NCBI RefSeq assembly: GCF_963678635.1
Contig: NC_087068.1
Coordinates: 46,019,785-46,083,784, forward strand
Direction of reading: 5' to 3'
Origin: Symsagittifera roscoffensis
Lineage: Eukaryota; Xenacoelomorpha; Acoela; Convolutidae
DNA length: 64,000 nucleotides
The notes under the pieces are model-generated. The model did no database searches, was not told the DNA's origin, and worked only from the letters and a program-made list of their open reading frames with translations. Both the position numbers and the translations under genes were made by a program. Positions within the stretch are counted from its first letter, which is position 1. Each line of letters opens with the position of its first letter. Shown here one piece after another: positions 56,767 through 64,000 of this stretch.

Positions 56767-56966
56767 NNNNNNNNNNNNNNNNNNNNNNNNNNNNNNNNNN
56801 NNNNNNNNNNNNNNNNNNNNNNNNNNNNNNNNNNNNNNNNNNNNNNNNNNNNNNNNNNNNNNNNNNNNNNNNNNNNNNNNNNNNNNNNNNNNNNNNNNNN
56901 NNNNNNNNNNNNNNNNNNNNNNNNNNNNNNNNNNNNNNNNNNNNNNNNNNNNNNNNNNNNNNNNNN
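56767..56966. other. Assembly gap, 200 N
   Basis: Exactly 200 N, the same as the gap at 2700. The Helentron-like copy H4 starts 13 bp after it, so a repeat may have caused the break. Confidence 0.98.
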
Positions 56967-56979
56967 GCTATATCTTAAA

Positions 56980-57514
56980 CAAGACTGCTCGTATCAGGGC
57001 GAAGCCATGAATGTTCCGACAACCTTTTAAGGATTATGGAGTAGTAATAACATTAAAAAATTAAATGTAAGAAAAAATAAAATGAAAATTTTTTTTCTTC
57101 AAAAATTTGGATTTTTTTTTGAAAAATCATCCCCCCACACGCCATACAAAGTACAAAAGGATAGATTTTGCTCATTGTAACACACCAATTATGGCAAATA
57201 AGCTTCTTTTAACCAATTTGGAACGATTTAAAAGACGGATTAAATCTCCGCTTACGCGTTAATAGCGCGAAATATATCGCGCGTTAATTGTCCCAAATTG
57301 GCCAAAATGGCAATCTTTAAACCCCCATAACTTTACAAAAAATGATCACAGGTGAAATATCTTTTCAAATTTGAGCTCAAGACAACAAGGGTTTTTGAAT
57401 GATGTAAAAAAAACCCGTCAAAAATGGCTAGTTAAAAAGTCGAAATTTGTCTGAAGAAAAAAAAACCCACCCCGAGCACAAATATTCCGTTACTTTCGTA
57501 TCGAAAGTCGGAAC
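56980..57514 (+). mobile_element. Helentron-like non-autonomous element H4, 535 bp
   Basis: Opposite orientation to H1-H3. Starts CAAGACTGCTCGTATCAGGG and ends CGAAAGTCGGAAC. In the reverse reading this is GTTCCGACT at the 5' end and its inverse AGTCGGAAC-type block subterminal at the 3' end, followed by a hairpin (here with one mismatch, GCCATGA). Both flanks fit insertion between T and T on the minus strand. Includes the words taatagcgcgaaatatatcg and ccaaattggccaaaatgg. Confidence 0.8.
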
Positions 57515-57997
57515 AATTAGTAGGCGGGTAAAATTTCATAGCTACCTTTAATTCTAAGCTTTTCAATACATTCTTTTTGTTTCTTTTCAGATTCTGGAAA
57601 GGATGGCGAAAGTCAACATTGATCCGGGAAATTACAAAAGCGAATGAAGCCTCTTCAAATTGACAATATCATCAACATGTATATATATTTATCGATTTGC
57701 ATAAGCTTATCGTATTTTGATATCTTATAGAGTATTTTGATATCTTGTTTAATATTTTCAACAATTTGTTTGCCAATCGACTGCAGCACTGCTTAAAACA
57801 TACACAATTCACGTCTATTTCAGTTTTCAAAATCTGCAGGCCGTCTGTTTTTTGAGTTTTTTCGCTGAGAGTTGAACTAGATAAAGCAAATCACTCAATT
57901 TAATGTACTCTTGCTTAAATAATTCTAAAAACATCAGCTCAAAAGTTCAGGGACATTTATTGATTTGCAGGAAGATAATTAAGATTGCGCAACATAA
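57515..57997. other. No recognisable feature
   Basis: A+T-rich DNA between H4 and the 206-bp MITE. No gene recognised. Confidence 0.5.
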
Positions 57998-58203
57998 ATT
58001 ACGAGGCCAGCAAACTGTGTATTGTGTGCATTGAAAGCGGATTCCGCAACAAAGGACGCTGTTTGGTTCTTTTTTTGTTCTTTGTTTTTTTTTTCATTCG
58101 TTCCGACAAACTTTAAACATGTTTAAAGACTTCTTGTCACTGGATTCCAGAAACCTACACGCAACAAACTGTGACTATCAAGTGCATAGTTTGGCATCGT
58201 AAT
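57998..58203. mobile_element. Short MITE with ATTACGAGGCC ends, copy 1, 206 bp
   Basis: Starts ATTACGAGGCCAGCAAACTG and ends CATAGTTTGGCATCGTAAT, inverted repeats of about 20 bp. The interior (gcggattccgcaaca, ctggattccagaaacctac) matches the reverse complement of 63273-63478. No target duplication is clear and no coding capacity exists. Confidence 0.8.
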
Positions 58204-58309
58204 TTAAGTAAAATCGTAATTAGCACATCCAAAAAAGGAGTAATTTTGGAAGAAAGAAGTCCAACTTGCAACAGAGGAAAAGCCTTAAAAGTACTGAGTT
58301 AGTGATTTT

Positions 58310-58480
58310 CAGCGTTATTTAGGTGATATTACACCGCTGACTCAGCGATAGTTTAGTGCTGTAACAGCAACGCTTATTCATGAATCAGAACTGATTCATC
58401 GGTCTTCGGCCTTATTCTAGGTTTATTGCTGTGAATCAGTGCTGATGAGCGTTAAGGAGACACTGATCAAAGGTTGATCC
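58310..58480. repeat. Dyad-rich stretch
   Basis: Contains the perfect palindrome GAATCAGAACTGATTC. Farther out, aacgcttattcat pairs imperfectly with gctgatgagcgtt and tgattcatcgg with gtgaatcagtg. It could fold as a hairpin in RNA or DNA. No known RNA family recognised. Confidence 0.4.
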
Positions 58481-58595
58481 ATCATTTCCAGTCTATGCTT
58501 CAAATTTGATTAAGCGCCGATTTCGCTGTGGTTTCACCACTAAAATTTGAAAAAATCATATATAGCAACAAAAGACAAAAAACGCGCAAAGGAAA

Positions 58596-60058
58596 CAAGA
58601 CTGCTCGTATCAGGGTGAAGCCCTGAATGTTCCGACTGCCTTTTAAGGTTTATGGAGCAGCAGTAATAACATTAAAAAATTAAATGAAATAAAATGAAAT
58701 CAAATTTTTTTTTAATTTGAATTTTTTTTGAAAATCATCCCCCCACATCCCATATAAAGTATAAAAAGATAGATTTCGTTCCTTGTAACAAATCAATTAT
58801 GGCAAATAAGCTTCGTCAAACCAATTTGGAACGATTTCTAACACGGATTAAATTTCCGCTTACGCGTTAATAGCGCGAAGTATATCGCGCGTTAATTGTC
58901 TCAAATTGGCCAAAATGGCAATCTTTAAACCACCATAACTTTACAAAAAATGATCACAGGTGAAATATCTTTTCAAATTTGAGCTCAAAACAACAATACC
59001 TTTCGAATAATATAAAAAAATTCCGTCAAAAATGGCTACCCGGGATGACCGAAACTTCTTATCAAACAATTCCCATATATCAGAAACTTCTTGTCATACA
59101 ATTCCATACAATGCCATACGTACAGAACATTGTATGAAATCTCTATGATGAACATTTTTCCATAAATGAAAATTGTACGATAGGTGTTTTTCCATAAACC
59201 AAAGTTATTGAGCTTTTCTTTCTAAGTTTAGTTTCTGAAAATTTTTTCGTTTGTGCTTGCAACCGCACACAAGTGACAAAGACCTTGGTTACTCAAAGGA
59301 CCAAAGGTTGGACGGTCTTGCATTTACAATGCATAGAAAGCGACCTGGTTTCGGCTGTATTTCACAATTGATATAACAAAAGTAACAAACTTTTAATTTT
59401 TGGCAAAAGTTTTTTAATGGTGATTTTTTTAAATTTGAATTTCAAATTATCAGACATTGATCACGGCATATATAAAAACCCATACAAAAATAAATAGGAA
59501 TTTTCAGCGTTTTTGAAGAAAAAAAATCAAGTCAAAAGAAAATAAAAGCCAAAATTATCGTAACCAGGACTACGTTATGCACACAAAAAATTAAATTTTG
59601 CATGCAAAAAATTTTTTTTGAAAAATGTTAGTTTGCGTACGAAATTCGATTTGCGGTTGAAAAAAAAACAAAAAATTTTTGGGGCAAATTTTCAAAATTA
59701 CTTGAAAAATTTTTGTTTCCCCATCAAAAAAATGCCAGTCATACAATTTCCATATATGGGAATTGTATGATAAGCATTTTTTTCAAAAACGAAAACCTCG
59801 GTTTTTTTTTACCAGACTGTTTTATTAGAATCAAACAGCCACATAAATAAGTTTATATCTTTTTTCAACCATTTTTAGAAATTGTATGAAAATTGTATGA
59901 CAAGCATTTTTCCATACACTTGATGTATGGAATTGTATGATAACCATTTTCGGTGTATGGAGGTTAACCCGGGTAGTTAAAACGTCGAAATTTGTCTGAA
60001 GAAAAAAAACCCACCCCGAGCACAAATATTCCGTTACTTTCGTATCGAAAGTCGGAAC
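58596..60058 (+). mobile_element. Helentron-like element H5, split by a TA element (net about 526 bp)
   Basis: Starts CAAGACTGCTCGTATCAGGG, with a GTGAAGCCCTGA hairpin half. It is interrupted after aaatggcta (59038) and resumes at gttaaaacgtcgaaatttg (59976), ending GTCGGAAC (60058). Removing 59039-59975 restores the family sequence ggctagttaaaa seen in H4. H6 follows after two bases. Confidence 0.85.
59039..59973. mobile_element. TA-flanked TIR element (CCCGGG family), copy C, 935 bp
   Basis: Starts CCCGGGATGACC after TA (59037-59038) and ends GGTTAACCCGGG before TA (59974-59975). The uninterrupted relatives H4 and H6 show the empty site with a single TA, proving TA duplication on insertion. 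Subterminal ttgtatgataagcattttt words and the central atttacaatgcat word are shared with copies A and B, and a ggcatatataaaa word with A. No transposase. Confidence 0.9.
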
Positions 60059-60060
60059 AA

Positions 60061-60595
60061 CAAGACTGCTCGTATCAGGGCGAAGCCCTGAATGTTTCGA
60101 CTGCCTTTTAAGGTTTATTGAGCAGCAGTAATAAAAAAAAAGTTAAATGAAATAAATTAAAATGAAATTTTTTTTTCTTTGAAATTTTTTATAAAAATCA
60201 TCCCCCCACACGCCATATAAAGTACAAAAAGATAGTTTTCGTTCCTTGTAATAAATCAATTATGGCAAATAAGCTTCGTTCAATTAATTTGGAACGATTT
60301 ATAAGACGGATTAAATCTCCGCTTACGCGTTAATAGCGCGAACTACATTGCGCGTTAATTGTCCCAAATTGGTCAAAATGGCCAAAATGGCAATCTTTAA
60401 ACCCTCATAACTTTACGAAAAATGGTCACAGGTGAAATTTTTTTTCAAATTTAAGCTCAGGACAACAATACCTTTTGAATGATATAAAAAATTTCCGTCA
60501 AAAATGGCTAATTAAAAAGTCGAAATTTGTCTGAAGAAAAAAAAAACCCACCCCGAGCACAAATATTCCGTTACTTTCGTATTGAAAGTCGGAAC
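60061..60595 (+). mobile_element. Helentron-like non-autonomous element H6, 535 bp
   Basis: Starts CAAGACTGCTCGTATCAGGG two bases after H5 and ends AAAGTCGGAAC. The hairpin TCAGGGCGAAGCCCTGA is perfect here (7-bp stem, 3-base loop). At the other end attgaaagt has one change in the small CTTTCG-ATA-CGAAAG hairpin. Best-preserved copy in the window together with H4. Confidence 0.83.
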
Positions 60596-61120
60596 AAAAA
60601 GACAAAAAACGTCTTCAGAAAAAAGACAAATCTTTGTTCTTTCTGGCTTCCAGGATAGTTCCGGGATAGCTTTTTGACCGAATAAAATCTTGGAATTTAT
60701 CGAAACAACGCATATCTTTTATGGGAGTTCTACTCATCTACGCAACTAGTTTTTTTGACACTAAACTTCGTTGTGGTTTTGGGAAATTTTTGCGTAACGA
60801 CTAAGTGGAGGTCAATATTTCTTTCCAAATTTGATCAGTTGTTTTACAGGAACCGAACTTTGATCAAAACTGACCAAATGTTTTGCATAGATGCTCAAAG
60901 ATGTAGAAAACATTTTTTTTCGCATTTCTGGACGGGAGGCAACAACATACCTGTCTCAGAGAGTATTAAACAGGACTATACTTGATTCAGACACAAACAG
61001 AGTCATTTGACTTTCATCCGGCGATCACTTTTCCAGAATCGATGTGATCGACTTATATTTCGACTTTGAAAGGTGAGCAAGTGCAGTGGTGCGACTAAAA
61101 AACCGATTTCGAGAAGAAAT
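60596..61120. other. No recognisable feature
   Basis: No gene recognised. The frame at 60755-60985 has no identifiable domain. Confidence 0.5.
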
Positions 61121-61262
61121 TTCGAGTCGATCACAAAGTTGAAACACACCCGATTTGGGCCAAACGATTCAAAACATACGAAAGTTTAGTCGAAAAATTT
61201 AAAGCAAAGGTCAAGCACAGTCAAAATGTGCAAAGATCAAAGCACAGACTTTGGTCCAGAAA
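61121..61262. repeat. Degenerate repeat, aaggtcaagcacagtcaaaa type
   Basis: Loose repeats of gtcaaagcacag and cgaaaca-like words, the same vocabulary as 61741-61905. The period is not sharp here. Confidence 0.35.
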
Positions 61263-61740
61263 TACCAAATATAAGTTGAGCAGAACCTATTTTTTTTTCA
61301 AAATTCTATTTTTTAAAGTAATTTAGTTAAATTCAAATTTGAAAAGGAGTTAAAAACCTCCGTCCGAAAGTTGCAGGCCTCAACAATCATTTGATGGAAC
61401 TTGACTGCCGCAAAATTGGAGGAAACCCTGTAACTGTTTGGGATCTGAGTGCTCCTGCGGCAGCAAAAAGTAAAACTTTACCAAAAATCCTCTAGTGTCA
61501 GTTTTCAAATCAACAGTTTCAGTCCAAATTTGTAGATTAAAAACAAAATTGGGAGATTCAACTTGAAAGAAAATAGTTTTCGATGAAGGAGTTTTACATT
61601 TTACAGAATCTTATAAATTATTTTCAGCTGAAGCATCATTACAAAAAATCAACAGAAAAACATTAATTATATTTTTTGTCGACTTTTTTTGTTATTTGAT
61701 AGTCGAGAAAGTCGAAAAAATTGGAAGATAGGCAGTGCAC
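61263..61740. other. No recognisable feature
   Basis: A+T-rich DNA between two degenerate repeat patches. No gene recognised. Confidence 0.5.
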
Positions 61741-61905
61741 AGTCGTAACATATCTGACTTTGGTCGGTCGAAAAGTTGAAACATAGGTCAAGCACCCTCG
61801 AAACACGTGTCCAGCACAGTCAAAACGTCGAGAGAAAGGTCGAGCTCAGCCAAAACATAAATCGATTACACTCAAAACATAGGTCACGAACAGCCAAAAA
61901 CTAAG
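61741..61905. repeat. Degenerate minisatellite, about 24-bp unit
   Basis: Units of the form aggtc-agcacagtcaaaac-at start near 61785, 61808, 61837, 61860 and 61881. Each copy differs at several positions, so the array is old. Confidence 0.55.
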
Positions 61906-62215
61906 ATGAATAGTAAAAAACCGGACTGGAGAAGCCTTTTCTGTCAGATTTTGTTCAAAACAGGAAGACATGCAAATAGCAGATAAAGTTGTATATAAGT
62001 GTTTGTAACGTGCATTTAGCTAGACCAGCATAATCGCTTGTCATGTATCCACTGTATTATACCATATATTTAAAAGTTATTAAAACATTATGACTGACTT
62101 ATTAACAGTTTATCAAAACATTCTGACTGACCTTGGAGCTAAAAATTCAAATCAATTTTCAGATTTTTTTTTGAAATTTTTGTTATGATTTCCACAAATT
62201 AGTTGCACCAGTTTT

Positions 62216-62400
62216 GGTCGAGAAAGTTGCAGCTTTTCGGAATTGTCGAACAAATTTGAACACTTTTTGTTGGGTCGAGAGGGTCGGAACATACCAAAAT
62301 CTGGCCGAGAAAGTCGAATCATACCAAAACTTGGTCGAGACGGTCGAAACATACCACCTTTCGGTCGAGAGAGTCGAAATATAGAAACATAAGCTGACCA
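62216..62400. repeat. 30-bp minisatellite
   Basis: The word ggtcgaga (or ggccgaga) recurs at 62273, 62303, 62333 and 62363, exactly 30 bp apart. Units read like ggtcgagacggtcgaaacat followed by accaaaactt. A more degenerate unit starts at 62216. As 30 is a multiple of three, open frames on the minus strand (62152-62422) encode short repeated peptides; I regard them as a by-product. Confidence 0.85.
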
Positions 62401-63272
62401 CCTCGAACCGGATTGTTTTCATTTGCTTTTAAATTTTCATAAAATATCAATCGATTTTGACATTTATTGTTGCGGGAGTTCCAAAATTCGATTAATAATA
62501 GCTTTTGCTTTGCGAGGAGTTGACTTTAAAATTTTCTTCCGTTTTCCACTGGTAAACTCTGTCTTGAGAATGACCATGTCATGTGGAGGTGGGGTGATTT
62601 CTTAGGCAAGTATGACAAGGCGGGATTTGTTTTTAACACCGCTGAACTTTTTTTTTCATGTTCTCACATGAAAAAAAATAATAAGCAGAATAAAAAAACC
62701 GACTGCCCATGATTAATAACCCTAAGCTAGAGATAAATTTGAATGCAAATGTTTAGGCCTTACTTTTTTTCTAATATGTCGTTTTCAAGGACAAATTTGC
62801 AAAAAAAAAGTGGCGACAAGAATTGGCATAATAGATGCAAATGGACACTAACTACCAAACATTTTTTGCTGGCCTTACTTTACAGTTTATTTCTAGCAAA
62901 CGTAGAAATTACATTTTTTTTTGGAAATTGACGAAACTGTTTGATGCTCAATGCTCTCTGCAATTTGGAACGCAATTTATTAAGATCAAAATTAAAATCT
63001 TCCACTGCTTTGTGTCAATGCAAGAAACAAGTCACTTATTGGAACTGAGCTAAAATTTGATACATATATACATCACTATCCTCGTACTAAAGCGAAAAAC
63101 AAATAGATTAAGAATACCGTTATAAAGTAACCATCGCACAAAGCAATTAATTTTGGTCAACTGTTGCTTGAACTGCTTCTCTACATTTTTTAAATTTCAC
63201 GTCGAAACGATAAACTGCTTGCTAATAAATTTACGAAGATCACAACCTCAACGTTTAAGAAAAATTGGAACA
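62401..63272. other. No recognisable feature
   Basis: Short overlapping frames at 62423-62605, 62743-62931 and 62835-63053 show no domain. A palindromic ttttttttcatg...catgaaaaaaaa arrangement occurs near 62648-62678. Confidence 0.5.
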
Positions 63273-63478
63273 GCCATTACGAGGCCAAACTGTTCACTGG
63301 GTAGGCGCACAATTTTGTGTCTGTAGGTTCCTGGATTCCAGAGACAAGACTATGAACATGTTGAAATTTTCTCGCATTGATTAAAGGAAATGAAAGAACA
63401 AAAGAAGACCAAAGTGAGCGTCATTGTTGCAGAATCCGCTTACAATTCACAAAATGCACAGTTTGGCCTCGTAATGGC
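63273..63478. mobile_element. Short MITE with ATTACGAGGCC ends, copy 2, about 206 bp
   Basis: GCCATTACGAGGCCAAACTG at the left and its inverse CAGTTTGGCCTCGTAATGGC at the right form a TIR of about 21 bp. The interior is the reverse complement of copy 1 (gtaggttcctggattccag, cagaatccgcttacaattc). The ends are better preserved than in copy 1. Confidence 0.82.
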
Positions 63479-64000
63479 TCTATTTCAGTCAAAAAAGAAT
63501 TCTAATTCATTATGTACATTTTCAAATACATGGAGTGAGCTCTGTTTTTGCTAGTAGACCCGATTTGGTTATCATACATTTCGATTTTATGGAAAAAATG
63601 CTTGTCATACAAATCCATACCATTCCAAGACAATAAAAAAAGTTTATGAAAAAACCTGACAAGCAGTGTGTTTCGCTTTATTTTGAGTTATGAACTGAAA
63701 CACAACAACAAAAGTTTTCTCAATTGAGAAAACCAATATGTTCAACGGCTTTAAAATAGCAGATTATTCTACGTATTGACGGATGTCAAGTAAATTGAAC
63801 AATAGAGTCACACATGCTTCAAACAAAAAATGCATTTTTTTGTATATGGCTACGAGTTTTGTTTTTGAAAATCGTGGCCTGTTTTTTTGAAAACTTTAGT
63901 CTATATGTTATTCTCTAAAACTAAAAAAATCAAATTTTGCTATCACAGAGATTCTGAATTGCGACTCTTGACTCTTTCTGTAACGTGGACTGCGTTATAA
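63479..64000. other. Window end; fragment of a CCCGGG-family subterminal region
   Basis: At about 63572-63660, ttatcatacatttcgat, ttatggaaaaaatgcttgt and catacaaatccatacc match the subterminal repeats of the TA-flanked TIR elements, without a recognisable terminus. The remainder holds nothing I can name. Confidence 0.5.

Noticed and set aside
62152-62422. Repeat-peptide gene over the 30-bp minisatellite
   Set aside because: Two frames are open at once, as expected from a 30-bp period, and there are no flanking coding features.

Overview
The window reads as repeat-dense, A+T-rich (roughly two thirds A+T by eye) nuclear DNA of a eukaryote, most likely an invertebrate animal. Its proteins and inverted-repeat families are those of animal transposons: an APE-type LINE, a Ty3/Gypsy LTR retrotransposon, hAT-like MITEs, TA-inserting TIR elements and what look like non-autonomous Helentrons. 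Nothing prokaryotic is visible: no operons, Shine-Dalgarno-spaced genes or CRISPR. The phylum cannot be fixed from the sequence. No host gene is convincing; two short coding-looking stretches (9.5 kb and 26.2 kb) are kept only as weak candidates. Coordinates and alignments were made by eye.

Layout. 1-2.7 kb is a pure TACA microsatellite passing into a 16-bp satellite that runs into a 200-N gap. 2.9-6.8 kb is an old two-copy tandem repeat. 7-11.6 kb is mostly anonymous A+T-rich DNA. 11.7-14.3 kb holds two TA-flanked CCCGGG-TIR elements in tandem. 17.7-20.6 kb has a decayed LINE remnant next to a recent 1.1-kb tandem duplication, each copy carrying the same hAT-like MITE. 21-27.9 kb is a field of Helentron-like copies and MITE fragments. 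28.7-31.3 kb is an old three-copy tandem repeat. 32.3-40 kb is A+T-rich DNA with dispersed repeats.

40.1-47.9 kb is one broken minus-strand Ty3/Gypsy element: a 298-bp 3' LTR, a polypurine tract, a long charged post-integrase region, a duplicated integrase block, RNase H, RT, zinc knuckle, Gag and a half-size 5' LTR. 48.4-51.9 kb is a nested pair: an almost intact APE-RT LINE lying inside an hAT-like MITE whose outer 8-bp target duplications are still recognisable. 52.8-54.8 kb has more MITE fragments. After a second 200-N gap, 57-60.6 kb carries three well-preserved Helentron-like copies, two of them head-to-tail and one split by a TA element. 61-63.5 kb has minisatellites and a short 200-bp MITE.

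How the parts relate. The coding capacity that remains (LINE endonuclease and RT; Gag and Pol fragments) belongs to retroelements. The DNA elements seen here are non-autonomous and would need transposases or a Rep-helicase from elsewhere. Nested insertions give a partial order of events: Helentron-like copy before TA element at 59 kb, and MITE before LINE at 48-52 kb. The features most worth follow-up are the Helentron-like family with T|T insertion and asymmetric inverted repeats, the integrase chimera built by a duplication with templated filler, and a conserved tRNA T-arm-like hairpin inside the MITE family.
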